DNA of 64,000 nt, taken from Catelliglobosispora koreensis DSM 44566 (GTDB lineage: Bacteria > Actinomycetota > Actinomycetes > Mycobacteriales > Micromonosporaceae). The notes under the pieces are model-generated. The model was not told where the DNA came from and searched no databases. It saw nothing but the letters and a program-made list of their open reading frames with translations. Of the stretch, positions 9,062-18,315 are shown in pieces (position 1 is the first letter of the stretch; each line of letters begins with the position of its first letter). The DNA is taken from NCBI RefSeq assembly GCF_000379685.1, contig NZ_KB903250.1, positions 124,624-188,623 on the forward strand, written 5' to 3'. The translations under genes and the position numbers were made by a program.

Positions 9062-10396
9062 TCAACGAATCGCGTCAATAATTTTGACGCCCCTGGTCAC
9101 AGCCCTCCTCGACTGCTTGATCATCGGCTGGTAGTGGGCACGCCGGCCCAAGAAGACATCTACGGCCGCGACCGCCATCAATATGATGGCGAGGCGCAGG
9201 AGGACCGCCTCCTGAATACCGAGCCTGCTGTACTCCCCCGCCGTATGCATGACGGTCACTGCCGCACTACCCATACTGGCGGCGGCCACGGCACCAGCCA
9301 CGATGATCTCGCTCCTGCGCATCCGCAGGCGCCAAGCCGCCGCTACGGCTATGGCCATCGCCGCCAAGAGGACGGGCAACACGGCTTTGCGGGGCTGGAA
9401 GATGAGCCGTTCCAAGGCCTCCGGTATGACATGCACCGGCTTGGCATACGTGGCGCCGTAGCCCGGCCCCGACATCATCTCCGCGGCGGAACGGGCGAAC
9501 GCCTTCACGAACAGGCCGGGGTGGGTTAGGGCTATGCGATAGCCAGCGGTGGTCATGTTCTCACGGGCCCAGGCCTGAAGCTCGGGACAGGCTTGATACT
9601 CCTGGCTAAAGCGCTCAATCGCCCAGTCTGGCCCGCTCGCGACTCGCTCCGCCCCAGGGCACACGGGCATACCAAGCTGCTTTTCGTAAGCTTCTTTCAT
9701 CTCCCGGTACGGCAGGATTTCCAGACGTAGCCGGTAAAGAAACGTCTCTTCGGTTTGCGGGAGTCCTGTTGCCGCCCAAGCCCGGTAGGTGTCGCTGACC
9801 GCAGGCGCGATCGCCAGGCTCCAGCAAACGCCCGCCACTATCAGTGCCGCGGGCAGCCAGCCGCGGCGTCCCATCACGGCGCAGACGGCAGCGAGACCTA
9901 GCGCGAACACAGCGATGTCCAGCCGGGTGGAAACCCAGCAGACGGTGATGCCCGCAGCGAGCCAGAGAGCGAGGGAACTCTTTGCTGTCAAGGCGTGAAT
10001 GACAAGAGCCACGGCAAGCACGCCGAGACTCAGCGAGAGGGATTCGGAGAGCAGCGCGAAATCCCAGCTGGTCACTGGGCTGACCAGGCCCAGGAGGAGA
10101 ACCGCTAGTGCGGCTGAGATTTTGGCGATGTCGTGCCGGAAGGCGTGCCACAGAACGGTTGCCAGCACACCCCACGCGAGCGTGCCCAACGTCCACTGAG
10201 CACAAACCCTCGCCCAGTCGCTGCCTGCCAAGGCATAAAGGGCGGGCACGCCCCACGTTCGCGGAGCGTGCCCGATCAGCGAGACCTTTGCCGTGTATGA
10301 ACTGGTGTCATACGCCGTGAACGGCGTCGCGTGCGCGAGCACGTAGGCGCGTCCGGCCAGGAACCCGGCAAGGAGAATCCCGAAAGTTCGTTTCAC
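9062..10396 (-). CDS. Polytopic membrane protein, GT-C-like
   Basis: A 444-residue protein with about ten hydrophobic helices and an extracytoplasmic loop rich in charged residues (about 215-290, three Cys). The early loop sequence AYDTSSY and the conserved-looking [16 protein letters not shown] after helix three resemble the layout of GT-C lipid-linked sugar transferases, where an acidic residue in the first external loop is catalytic. I do not recognise a specific family. The start ATG overlaps the stop of the upstream FAD oxidoreductase by four bases, so the two are co-translated. Together with the divergent DUF2142-epimerase genes it suggests a role in cell-surface polysaccharide or glycolipid assembly (inference). 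Confidence 0.6.
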   Translation of the reverse strand: MKRTFGILLAGFLAGRAYVLAHATPFTAYDTSSYTAKVSLIGHAPRTWGVPALYALAGSDWARVCAQWTLGTLAWGVLATVLWHAFRHDIAKISAALAVLLLGLVSPVTSWDFALLSESLSLSLGVLAVALVIHALTAKSSLALWLAAGITVCWVSTRLDIAVFALGLAAVCAVMGRRGWLPAALIVAGVCWSLAIAPAVSDTYRAWAATGLPQTEETFLYRLRLEILPYREMKEAYEKQLGMPVCPGAERVASGPDWAIERFSQEYQACPELQAWARENMTTAGYRIALTHPGLFVKAFARSAAEMMSGPGYGATYAKPVHVIPEALERLIFQPRKAVLPVLLAAMAIAVAAAWRLRMRRSEIIVAGAVAAASMGSAAVTVMHTAGEYSRLGIQEAVLLRLAIILMAVAAVDVFLGRRAHYQPMIKQSRRAVTRGVKIIDAIR

Positions 10397-11904
10397 CGTC
10401 CCGCCATCGACTCCGCTGCTGTCTCCACCGGCTTGCGTGGCACGATCGGTGCCGCGCGGCCCGTCCCGAGGTCGCCCTTGGAGCGAGTCGTCTCCTCGTG
10501 ATATTCCTCTTCGACGTTGACCGCCCAGACATCGTGCGTGGCACGGTCAAGGATGTTCTCAACGGTCAGCATCGCGGTGTACATCGAGTGGTCAGCGTTG
10601 TTGTAGCGGTGCATACCGTTACGCCCCACCGGGTGGACGTTGGGAACCGCTTCCGCGAGCCAGTGCCGGATGGTCTCGACGTGACCCTGGTAGTCCTCGT
10701 CGTAGACCGGATATGCCTTGGGCTGACGCACCACGTAACCATCCTCAATGGCCCCCGGCGTGACCAGACCCAGCTGCTCCAGCTCCCGCTTGGCGAGCGT
10801 GATGAGGTCTTCGTCGGTGCTCTCCCACATCTCGTCGCCTTCGCTGACGAAATACTCCAGGCCGAGGCAGGTGCGGCCATCCTTGACCAGATATGGCGAC
10901 CAGGAGCCGAAGTTCTGAATCCGGCCCACCTTCACGTCTGGTGTGTGGATGTAAATCCAGTTGTCCGGGAAACTGAACTTCTCGGGAACCACGAGTGCGA
11001 CCGTGAGAAAGTCTCGGTACCGCAGGCCATCCGCGGCCGCCTGCACGTTTTGCGGCGCCGGTGGGTCCATCGCCTTCACCAGTGCCGAGATCGGCATGCT
11101 GGAGATGACGTGGTCCGCTTCGAGTTCACGACGCCCGCCGACGCCGTCGAGAGTCACCGCCGTAACACCGGTTTCGTCACGGTGCACCGTTTCGATCCAT
11201 GTCTTCATGGTGACTTCGCCGCCAAATTCCGTCACCAGTTCGGCACAGCGTTCCCACATCATGCCCGGGCCAAATTTTGGATACTTGAACTCTTCGATCA
11301 GGCTGGTGATGTCTTTGCTGTTGTGCTTCGGCTTAATGGCGTTGACGATCGCCTTCCACAGCGAGAGATTCTTGATGCGCTGCGCCGCCCAGTCAGCCTG
11401 GATCGACGTGGCCGGAATACCCCACACCTTCTCGGTGTAAGTCTTGAAGAAGATGGAATATAGCCGCTTGCCAAACCTGGCCGACACCCAGCCTTCGAAA
11501 TTCGTCTGGTCCTTGGGCGGGCTGATCTGTGCCCACGTATACGACCCAACGCACTTAACCGCTTCAAGCACCCCAAGGCCTTTGAGCGCGTTCATCGCCT
11601 TGAGCGGATAGTCGAAAAGCTGTCCCCGGTAATAGATCCGGCTCATGCGTGGACGCAGCAGAAAGTCCTCTTCGGAGAGAATCTCATGCCAGAATTCGTC
11701 GACGGCCTTCACTTTGGTGAAGAACCGGTGCCCGCCAATATCGAAGCGCCAGCCGTCTCGCTGAGCGGTCCGGCTAATGCCGCCCACCATGTCGTCGGCC
11801 TCGAAAACCTCAACGGGCACTCCCCTGCGGGCTAGTTCATAAGCCGCGGTTAGTCCGGCCGGCCCGGCACCGATCACGACAATTCGATCTTGGTTCTGAT
11901 CCAC
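10393..11904 (-). CDS. NAD(P)/FAD-dependent oxidoreductase, UDP-galactopyranose-mutase/amine-oxidase-like
   Basis: A 503-residue flavoprotein. The N-terminus carries the Rossmann dinucleotide motif [20 protein letters not shown] (residues 9-28), followed by [13 protein letters not shown] and the GGHRFFTK segment typical of the protoporphyrinogen-oxidase/UDP-galactopyranose-mutase superfamily. A C-terminal FAD contact ([18 protein letters not shown]) also resembles this group. It is longer than classical Glf (about 390 residues), so I keep the reaction open: isomerisation or oxidation of a nucleotide sugar or lipid-linked intermediate. The start is a GTG with GGGGG seven bases upstream. It is co-translated with a GT-C-like membrane protein and divergent from DUF2142 genes, consistent with surface-glycan work. 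Confidence 0.78.
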   Translation of the reverse strand: MDQNQDRIVVIGAGPAGLTAAYELARRGVPVEVFEADDMVGGISRTAQRDGWRFDIGGHRFFTKVKAVDEFWHEILSEEDFLLRPRMSRIYYRGQLFDYPLKAMNALKGLGVLEAVKCVGSYTWAQISPPKDQTNFEGWVSARFGKRLYSIFFKTYTEKVWGIPATSIQADWAAQRIKNLSLWKAIVNAIKPKHNSKDITSLIEEFKYPKFGPGMMWERCAELVTEFGGEVTMKTWIETVHRDETGVTAVTLDGVGGRRELEADHVISSMPISALVKAMDPPAPQNVQAAADGLRYRDFLTVALVVPEKFSFPDNWIYIHTPDVKVGRIQNFGSWSPYLVKDGRTCLGLEYFVSEGDEMWESTDEDLITLAKRELEQLGLVTPGAIEDGYVVRQPKAYPVYDEDYQGHVETIRHWLAEAVPNVHPVGRNGMHRYNNADHSMYTAMLTVENILDRATHDVWAVNVEEEYHEETTRSKGDLGTGRAAPIVPRKPVETAAESMAGR

Positions 11905-11946
11905 TTGAAAACCCCCGCGAGCCGAAGCCCGGAAAAATAGACTGAT

Positions 11947-11975
11947 TTGCCATGAATCTAAACCGGACTTATAGT
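11947..11975 (+). promoter_or_regulatory. Putative sigma-70-type promoter of the DUF2142-epimerase operon
   Basis: TTGCCA (11947-11952) and TATAGT (11970-11975) are separated by 17 bases, close to consensus for a vegetative actinobacterial promoter. The expected start is near 11982, about 20 bases before the ATG at 12005, which has GGAGG five bases upstream. Confidence 0.55.
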
Positions 11976-12004
11976 GCGAAAGTTACTGAAGAACCGGAGG
12001 TCGC

Positions 12005-13438
12005 ATGAGATCTTGCCGTCCGGTGCTCGTATGGTTCCTGGCTTTCACGGCCTACTTCCTGCTCGGCGCCGCCTGGGCGTTCGCCATACCTGTCAACGGC
12101 CACACCGACGAACGTGCGCACATCATTCGCGCCTACGCGGTTGCCGACGGACAGGTGCTCGGTCCACAAACCACTTCGTGGAACGGCTTTTCAGGATCAG
12201 AATTTTGGGTACCAGGCAATCTGCTCCCGCCCAACGACGAATGCCTATACGTCCCGCAACGCCAATCCGCGGCGTGTCTTCAGCCACGCGGCGATGACGC
12301 GACACCCGTTCTGGCGTCCACCTGGACCGGTCGCTACAGCCCCGTTTACTACGCGGTGGCCGGCCTGCCACTTCGGTTGATGCCAGGCGAAACCGGCCTG
12401 ACAGGCGCGCGTCTCGTGACCGCGCTCATGAGCGCCGCCCTCCTCGCCACCGCCCTAACACTTGCCTACACTCGCCGCTGGCACGCCGTCGTTTTGGCCG
12501 TCGCGCTAGGGGCCACGCCGACTGTTGTTGGCCTATCTGGCGCGGTTAATCCCAACGCCCTGGAAGCTGCGGCCGCGGTGTTGCTGTGGGTGTGCCTGCT
12601 CGTGCTGTCGCAAGAACGGGTTTCTCGCTGGCCCATGGTCCTTGGCGCCGCCGCGGGAGCGGTTCTCCTGACGACCAGGACGCTGGGGCCGTTGTGGTTC
12701 GCGATCGCCATCATTTCCGCCGTCGCCCTGGCGCGGGCTTCGCGCGAGACCCTAGCCCCGAAACTCGCCGCGTCACGGACCATGCTGGCCGCCTGGGCCT
12801 GTGCCCTCAGCGGCGCCCTTGCCTGGAACTGGCTATCCGGTGCCGCGTCCCAACAAGCGAGGGAGACCTTCCAGGGATCACTCGCCTTCGCTTTGCAGAC
12901 AATCGCTGACCGGCGGCTGACCGAGTGGGCCTCGCAGATCGTGGGCGTGTTTGGTTACACCGAAACGTATCCGTCGGCGATCCTCATAGTCCTGTGGCTC
13001 AGCATCTCAGCCGTCTTCGCCGCACGTGGTTATCAGCAATCCACGACACCGGTCAGGTTGCTGATCGTCTTGCTCTTCGCCGGCATCCCGGTGGGGCTTG
13101 CCGCACTCGAGCTGGCCTTCATGTCCGCTATCGGTTTTGGCCAAAACGGCCGCTACTTCCTGCCGGTGTGGGCGGGAGCGCTGCTGGTGGCGGGATTCGC
13201 GGCACGCCGCGCACCGCTCAAACGCGGCTACGCTGTGGTGCTCCTCAGTCTCCTGGGCATCACGCTCGTCTGGTCTCTGGCCCAGGTGATGACGCGTTTC
13301 CAGCGTGGTCCCACTTGGGTTATCAGCCCACTAGAAGGTGACTGGCTTCCCACATTAGGTCCTATCACGCCACTTCTGTTGGCCTGCCTCGGCGCCTCGA
13401 TGCTTCCCGCTCTTTACCTGATTGGAAATCCGAAATGA
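12005..13438 (+). CDS. DUF2142 polytopic membrane protein (copy 1)
   Basis: A 477-residue integral membrane protein of the DUF2142 family. These are GT-C-like proteins often found in surface-polysaccharide loci. It has a signal-anchor helix, then the family landmark PVNGHTDERAH (residues about 29-39; the acidic pair sits where GT-C enzymes carry catalytic acids), SGAVNPNALEAAAAV, GVFGYTET and a terminal FGQNGRYFLP...MTRFQRG block. GGAGG lies five bases before the ATG. Its stop overlaps the start of the epimerase gene (ATGA). A paralogue with the same landmarks lies on the other side of the epimerase at 14501-16060. Enzymatic role is unproven; sugar transfer from a polyprenyl-phosphate donor is a reasonable guess. 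Confidence 0.8.
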   Translation: MRSCRPVLVWFLAFTAYFLLGAAWAFAIPVNGHTDERAHIIRAYAVADGQVLGPQTTSWNGFSGSEFWVPGNLLPPNDECLYVPQRQSAACLQPRGDDATPVLASTWTGRYSPVYYAVAGLPLRLMPGETGLTGARLVTALMSAALLATALTLAYTRRWHAVVLAVALGATPTVVGLSGAVNPNALEAAAAVLLWVCLLVLSQERVSRWPMVLGAAAGAVLLTTRTLGPLWFAIAIISAVALARASRETLAPKLAASRTMLAAWACALSGALAWNWLSGAASQQARETFQGSLAFALQTIADRRLTEWASQIVGVFGYTETYPSAILIVLWLSISAVFAARGYQQSTTPVRLLIVLLFAGIPVGLAALELAFMSAIGFGQNGRYFLPVWAGALLVAGFAARRAPLKRGYAVVLLSLLGITLVWSLAQVMTRFQRGPTWVISPLEGDWLPTLGPITPLLLACLGASMLPALYLIGNPK

Positions 13439-14472
13439 AGTACCTAGTCACGGGCGGCGCCGGCTTTTTTGGCGGCATCCTCATCCCGCACCTTTTAGCC
13501 ACTGGCGCGCGTGTCGTGAGCATTGACCGGCAGCCCCACTGGTTCGAGCATCCGGCGCTCACGACGGTGCAGGGTGACATTCGCGACTCGGCGACAGTCG
13601 AGCAGATCTTCGCTGCGGGCGACATCACCGGGGTCGTTCACGCCGCCGCGGTTCTCGCGCATGGCAAACGCGACCCCGACCTTTGGTCAAGCAACGTTGA
13701 GGGCACTCGCCGGGTCGCCGCGTCGGCCGCGGCCCATGGCGTCCGGCGGTTCGTCTTCATCTCCTCAAACTGCTTGTGGGCGCACAACTTTGGGCGGCCT
13801 GTCTCCGAGCTCGACGAGCCCAGTCCGATCGAGTTATACGGAAAGTCGAAGCACGAAGGGGAAAAGCTGCTCGTTCAGGAGTTTGGCTCAAGCCTCGACG
13901 TCACAATGATCCGCACACCCACCATCATCGATGAGGGTCGGCTCGGTCTGCTCGCCATCTTGTTCGACTTCATCAATGACGGCAATACCGTGTGGACAGT
14001 CGGCGGTGGCGCCAATCGCTATCAGTTTGTCTATGCCCAAGACCTTGCTGAGGCGTGCCTCCTGAGCCTTCGGTCTGACAGCATCGGCATCTTCAACGTG
14101 GGCTCTGACGACGTGCCAACGCTCGGAGACGCCTACCGTTACGTCATCGCCGCGGCTGGCAGCCGCAGCAAGGTGAAGTCGCTGCCCAAAGGTCCCGCGA
14201 TCACCATGATGAAACTGGCTAGTGCGCTAAAGGTCTCTCCCCTCGGGCCCTATCACTACCGCATGATCGCGGAGGACTTCGTCTTCGATACCACGAAGAT
14301 CAAAGCTGAGCTTTCGTGGAAGCCAAGTCTCACCAACGGCGAGATGCTTTGGCGCGCCTACATGCACTACGTGTCCAACTTGGACGAGATCCGTTCCCGG
14401 ACCGACGTTTCCGCGCACCGTCAGGCCACGCACATGGGCCCAGCGATTCGCCTGTTGAAGTGGCTGTCGTAG
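13435..14472 (+). CDS. NAD-dependent epimerase/dehydratase (extended SDR)
   Basis: A 345-residue short-chain dehydrogenase of the nucleotide-sugar epimerase type. The Rossmann motif VTGGAGFFG is at residues 5-13, the SDR Asp VQGDIRD follows near residue 48, and the catalytic pair is YGKSK (Tyr135, Lys139). It overlaps the upstream DUF2142 gene by four bases and precedes the second DUF2142 gene by 28 bases, so the three form one operon. The likely substrate is a nucleotide-activated sugar used by the neighbouring membrane proteins, but the exact sugar cannot be read from sequence. Confidence 0.85.
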   Translation: MKYLVTGGAGFFGGILIPHLLATGARVVSIDRQPHWFEHPALTTVQGDIRDSATVEQIFAAGDITGVVHAAAVLAHGKRDPDLWSSNVEGTRRVAASAAAHGVRRFVFISSNCLWAHNFGRPVSELDEPSPIELYGKSKHEGEKLLVQEFGSSLDVTMIRTPTIIDEGRLGLLAILFDFINDGNTVWTVGGGANRYQFVYAQDLAEACLLSLRSDSIGIFNVGSDDVPTLGDAYRYVIAAAGSRSKVKSLPKGPAITMMKLASALKVSPLGPYHYRMIAEDFVFDTTKIKAELSWKPSLTNGEMLWRAYMHYVSNLDEIRSRTDVSAHRQATHMGPAIRLLKWLS

Positions 14473-14500
14473 TTAGCGTCAGGGTTTGAAAGGAAGACGA

Positions 14501-16060
14501 GTGTCATTCAGCGATCCCCGCCGGGCGGCGAAGAGGATGTTCTGGATTCTGTTCGCCGGGTTCTTCGGCATGTGCGCCGCCTGGGCGGTCGCTATGCCCG
14601 TCGCAGGCACGACAGACGAGGCACAGCACATCGTGCGTGCCTACGGTGTCGTGAGCGGACAGATCTACGGTGAGGTCAACGAGACCTGGTACATGCGGCA
14701 AGGGGCTGATTTCATCGTGCCCAGAAGCCTTGCGCTAACTCAGGCGACGGACTGCATGTATCACACCGAGCCGGGTTCTCTCAAAGAGCAACGACGTGGC
14801 GCGTCGTGCTTCACACTGACTCGTGACACCAGCCCGGAACTCGCCGGTTCCTGGGTGGGGCGCTATCACCCGGCTTACTACGCCGCCGTTGGCTGGCCAC
14901 TGCTGCTGAAGCCGACGTATGCGGGCATCATCGCCTCGCGCCTGCTGTCAGCCCTGTTTTCCGCCGTCCTGCTCGCACTAGCCGCGTCGTTGGCGATCCG
15001 TTTGCGCCGGCCTCTTCTGCTCACTGGCATTCTCCTTGGCGTGACGCCAGTCGCCATCAGCATCATGGGCGCGGTCAATCCGAATGGGCTCGAAATCGCG
15101 GCCGGGATTCTACTTTGGACAGCAGGCTTGGCAATCACACAAGCCAGCGACGACTTAACGGCAGCCGAGTGGCGCAGGCTGGTCTGGATATTCGCCATGG
15201 CCGCCTGTGTCATGGTGTCCGTCCGGCAAACCGGGCCCGTTATCTTTGGCGCGATCGTGGTCATCTTGGCGTTGGCCGCTCCTCGCGAGATGCGCACGAA
15301 GCTCATTCGCGACCGGGGGATTCGCGTCGCGGGCGGGATCGTCGCGGCGGTGTCACTCATCGCTGTCGCCTGGGTCATCACCGCCCACGCCTACACGATG
15401 AGTGGCATGACGCCGATGACGCCGACCGAACCGAGCAACATGGTGCTAGGGCTCATCAAGTACCGGCTGGACAGCTGGCTGACCACCACGGTCGGGATGT
15501 TCGGCTATAGCGAGACTTTCGCTCCGCCTGCCCTCATCATCGCCTGGGGCATAGCCATCTCGGCCATCATGCTTCCTTCTCTTCTGTCGGCGGCGAGGCG
15601 TGAGATCGCTGTCATGGCCGCTATCTTCGCGGCGACCGCGGGCCTGCTTGCGGCACTCGATTTCCGTTACTACACGGTGATTGGCTGGAGCCAAACGGGA
15701 CGCTACTTCCTGGCCCTCGGGGCCGGCCTCATGATTTACAGCACCTTCGTGCACCGCGGGTTCGGTGCGGCCGCCAACAAGAGACTCGTCCTTATGGCTG
15801 GTTCGATCGTCTTCGTGTGCCAGCTGTTTTCGCTAGCCATGGTGATGTCCCGGTTCCAGCGTGGCCCCGTTGGTGGCATCAACCCGTTCCGCGGAGACTG
15901 GTTCCCGATGTTCGGTCCCGTCGTGCCCATCGTGCTGCTCACCGCTGGCGTCATCACCATGCTCTACCTTGCTTACCGGTACGCGGCTGCCCCGTGGCAT
16001 AAGGACACACAAGCGCCGTTGCCGCCCGTGGAGATGCGGCGGGAGCCGGTTCCCGTCTGA
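14501..16060 (+). CDS. DUF2142 polytopic membrane protein (copy 2)
   Basis: A 519-residue membrane protein paralogous to the gene at 12005-13438. Shared landmarks in the same order are MPVAGTTDEAQHIVRAYGV, GRYHPAYYAAVGWPL, GAVNPNGLEIAAG, VGMFGYSET, GWSQTGRYFLALGAG and MSRFQRGPVGGINPFRGDW. The GTG at 14501 is preferred to a TTG 15 bases upstream because AAAGGAAG lies five bases before the GTG. The pair arose by duplication or was assembled around the epimerase. A GT-C-like role in surface glycan assembly is inferred from family context. Confidence 0.8.
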   Translation: MSFSDPRRAAKRMFWILFAGFFGMCAAWAVAMPVAGTTDEAQHIVRAYGVVSGQIYGEVNETWYMRQGADFIVPRSLALTQATDCMYHTEPGSLKEQRRGASCFTLTRDTSPELAGSWVGRYHPAYYAAVGWPLLLKPTYAGIIASRLLSALFSAVLLALAASLAIRLRRPLLLTGILLGVTPVAISIMGAVNPNGLEIAAGILLWTAGLAITQASDDLTAAEWRRLVWIFAMAACVMVSVRQTGPVIFGAIVVILALAAPREMRTKLIRDRGIRVAGGIVAAVSLIAVAWVITAHAYTMSGMTPMTPTEPSNMVLGLIKYRLDSWLTTTVGMFGYSETFAPPALIIAWGIAISAIMLPSLLSAARREIAVMAAIFAATAGLLAALDFRYYTVIGWSQTGRYFLALGAGLMIYSTFVHRGFGAAANKRLVLMAGSIVFVCQLFSLAMVMSRFQRGPVGGINPFRGDWFPMFGPVVPIVLLTAGVITMLYLAYRYAAAPWHKDTQAPLPPVEMRREPVPV

Positions 16061-16272
16061 CCCGTGTTGGCGGTTGATGACTTGGCATTCTGATCGCCGG
16101 TTCGTCCACAAAGGACGGTTGGTCTGGCCCACGTTAGTGGAGCGGCGACGGCAAGGCACACGAGATCGCTATGCCGGAAGGCGAGATTGAGGGTGGGCGG
16201 CGTCACTTGCCCGACCTGGGCTACCACTCCGGGGCCAAGCTCATCATCGCGTGCGGCCGTCATCAAGTTTTA

Positions 16273-16290
16273 GGTAGGGCTGTCCCTACC
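16273..16290 (+). promoter_or_regulatory. Palindromic operator upstream of the two-component genes
   Basis: A perfect inverted repeat GGTAGGG-CTGT-CCCTACC, seven-base arms with four-base spacer, lies 53 bases before the histidine kinase start. LiaR/NarL-type response regulators commonly bind such dyads, so autoregulation by the response regulator at 17566-18213 is likely. Confidence 0.6.
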
Positions 16291-16298
16291 CCACATTG

Positions 16299-16331
16299 AC
16301 GGGGCGGCTGGATCGAATCCAGCCGCCCCGT
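16299..16331 (+). terminator. 15-bp perfect hairpin between operator and kinase start
   Basis: The arms ACGGGGCGGCTGGAT and ATCCAGCCGCCCCGT pair perfectly around a three-base loop (CGA). It may terminate transcription from the DUF2142 operon. However, it lies downstream of the palindromic operator and only 11 bases before the kinase ATG, so it could also be in that transcript's leader and limit its expression. Confidence 0.55.
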
Positions 16332-16342
16332 TGCGTAGTTTC

Positions 16343-17575
16343 ATGGTCATGAAACCAATCCTGCACCGCCTGGGCGCCGACACTCGTTACGTGCTGGCGG
16401 GCTTCCCAGCGGCGGTGATCGGGTTTTGCCTGGTCATTCCAGGTATCGCCCTGAGCGCCGGGCTTCTCATTACCGGCCTGGGGCTGATCATCATGGCGGG
16501 CACGGTGCTGGTCGCCCGGGGTTTCGCCGAGCTGGAGCGCCGGCAGCTGCCTGAAGTGCTGGACCGCCCGGTGCCACGAGCGCACTACAAAACCGCACCC
16601 GTTACCGCCAAGGGCTACCGCAAGCTCATCAATCCCCTGGGCAGCGGGCAGTCGTGGCTTGATCTGCTGCACGCGATCGTCATTTTCCCGTTCGCCATCG
16701 CGACTTTCGTCGTTGTGGTGACCTGGTGGTGTGTGGCGATCGCTGGTGTCCTCTACCCCCTCTATGGCTGGATCCTCTACCGGATCCCGGACAACGACGG
16801 TCTTCCTGAGCTGCTTGGCTTCTCGAACACGTTGCTGGTTCAGGTGGTGTTCTACACCGTGATCGGGGTCGTGTTCGCCTTGACCCTGCCGGCCATCGTC
16901 CGGGGCGCCGCGCTGATCCGGGCTGGCATCTCCAGCGTGCTCCTCGCGAGCTTGCCTGAGATGCAAGGGCGCCTTGACGCGGCGGTGTCAGCGGAAGCGA
17001 CAGCACTGCGCAAAATCGAGCGCGACATCCACGACGGCCCGCAGCAACGGCTCGTCCGGCTGGCGATGGAACTGGGCCGCGCGAAACGCCAGCTGGCAAA
17101 GGATCCCGAGGCGGCAGCGTCCACTTTGGACCAGGCCATCATGCAAACCCGCGAGACACTAAACGAACTCCGGACCCTTTCGCGGGGAATCGCGCCGCCG
17201 GTGCTCACCGACCGCGGCCTGGCGCCGGCTTTGGCCGCCCTCGCCGAGCGTTCGTGGGTACGCGTAGAGCTCGACGTCCAAGCGGAAGGGCGCTTTTCAC
17301 CCGCCGTCGAGAACGCCATCTACTTCACGGCGGCCGAAACCCTGGCCAACATCGCCAAGCACAGCCAGGCCACGGTCGCCACACTGGTTTTGCACCGGGT
17401 TGACGACCGGCTGATCCTGACGATAGGTGATGATGGCGTTGGTGGCGCACACGTCGCCAAGGGACACGGTCTGGCTGGCCTGGCGGACCGTCTGCGGGCC
17501 GTCAACGGCGAACTAGCCGTGCACTCCCCGGCCGGTGGGCCAACGGTGATCGGAGCGGAAGTGCCATGCGAGTAG
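16343..17575 (+). CDS. Sensor histidine kinase (HisKA_3) with membrane sensor domain
   Basis: A 410-residue kinase of the NarX/LiaS class. The N-terminal half (about 10-205) is a four-helix membrane sensor module of the actinobacterial putative-sensor type, without a large external domain. The HisKA_3 H-box is ERDIHDGPQQRLVRLAMELG with phospho-acceptor His230. The HATPase domain shows AAETLANIAKHSQA, a GDDGVGGA box and HGLAGLADRL near the C-terminus. Start choice is uncertain: ATG at 16343 or 16349, with no clear ribosome site because a hairpin occupies the upstream DNA. The gene overlaps the response regulator by ten bases. It probably senses membrane or envelope stress (family inference). 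Confidence 0.88.
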   Translation: MVMKPILHRLGADTRYVLAGFPAAVIGFCLVIPGIALSAGLLITGLGLIIMAGTVLVARGFAELERRQLPEVLDRPVPRAHYKTAPVTAKGYRKLINPLGSGQSWLDLLHAIVIFPFAIATFVVVVTWWCVAIAGVLYPLYGWILYRIPDNDGLPELLGFSNTLLVQVVFYTVIGVVFALTLPAIVRGAALIRAGISSVLLASLPEMQGRLDAAVSAEATALRKIERDIHDGPQQRLVRLAMELGRAKRQLAKDPEAAASTLDQAIMQTRETLNELRTLSRGIAPPVLTDRGLAPALAALAERSWVRVELDVQAEGRFSPAVENAIYFTAAETLANIAKHSQATVATLVLHRVDDRLILTIGDDGVGGAHVAKGHGLAGLADRLRAVNGELAVHSPAGGPTVIGAEVPCE

Positions 17576-18213
17576 TCGTCGCCGACGATGCCGTCCTCAT
17601 CCGGGAAGGCTTGATCCGGCTGCTCGAAGAGTTCGGCTGCACGGTCGTGGAGGCCGTGGGCGATGGTGACAGCCTGATCAGGGCCGTCGTCAAGCACCGT
17701 CCCGACGTCTCCATTGTGGACGTCCGGATGCCGCCCAGCTTCACCGATGAAGGACTGCGTGCCGCGGTGGCCGCCCGGGCACAGGTCCCGGGATCGCCCG
17801 TGCTGATCCTGTCCCAGTACGTCGAGGTGTCCTACGCCGACGACTTGCTCGCTGACGCTCGCGGCGCCGTCGGCTATCTGCTCAAGGACCGTGTCATCGA
17901 CGTGGACGAGTTCTTCGCCGCCCTGCGTTCCGTGGCCGGTGGCGGCACCGTCTTCGACCCTCAGGTGGTGTCACAACTGATGATCCGCAGACGGCGTGAC
18001 GATCCACTCGCCTCCCTCACTCCACGCGAACGCGAAGTGCTGGCGCTCATGGCTTCGGGAAAATCGAACACCGCCATCGGCCGTGACCTCGTCATCAGCG
18101 ATGGCGCCGTGGAGAAACACATTCGCAGCATCTTTGCCAAGCTTGGTCTCCACGCCGAAGACAGCGACCAGCACCGTCGCGTGCGTGCTGTGCTCACTTA
18201 CCTACGCGCCTGA
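17566..18213 (+). CDS. LuxR/NarL-family response regulator
   Basis: A 215-residue response regulator, cognate to the overlapping kinase. The receiver domain (1-120) has the acidic pocket VADDAVL, the phospho-acceptor Asp52 in VSIVDVRMPP, and the conserved Lys in GYLLKDRV. The C-terminal LuxR HTH (about 150-210) reads LTPREREVLALMASGKSN then EKHIRSIFAKLGLH. The palindrome GGTAGGG-CTGT-CCCTACC before the kinase is its probable operator. Its last 20 bases overlap, on the opposite strand, a small putative membrane peptide gene. Confidence 0.9.
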   Translation: MRVVVADDAVLIREGLIRLLEEFGCTVVEAVGDGDSLIRAVVKHRPDVSIVDVRMPPSFTDEGLRAAVAARAQVPGSPVLILSQYVEVSYADDLLADARGAVGYLLKDRVIDVDEFFAALRSVAGGGTVFDPQVVSQLMIRRRRDDPLASLTPREREVLALMASGKSNTAIGRDLVISDGAVEKHIRSIFAKLGLHAEDSDQHRRVRAVLTYLRA

Positions 18214-18298
18214 CCAGCACTCCGACCAGCAAACACACGAAAGCTGCGCCAAGGCTGGTAAGCACGGTCAATGCCTCATGCCTACTCACTCGCGTCAT
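18194..18298 (-). CDS. Putative 34-residue single-span membrane peptide
   Basis: Seventeen bases after the stop of the PAP2 gene, on the same strand, an ATG opens a 34-codon frame: a basic start (MTRVSRHEA), about 17 hydrophobic residues (LTSLGAAFVCLLVGVLV) and a basic end (RRVGK). This is the layout of a small bitopic membrane protein. No good ribosome site is visible, so translation could depend on coupling to the PAP2 gene. It may equally be chance. No homologue is known to me. Confidence 0.3.
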   Translation of the reverse strand: MTRVSRHEALTVLTSLGAAFVCLLVGVLVRRVGK

Positions 18299-18315
18299 TC
18301 TATCGTACACACGTT

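Noticed and set aside
16061-16270. A gene remnant between the DUF2142 gene and the kinase operator
   Set aside because: Short frames on both strands were read, but none resembled a known family.
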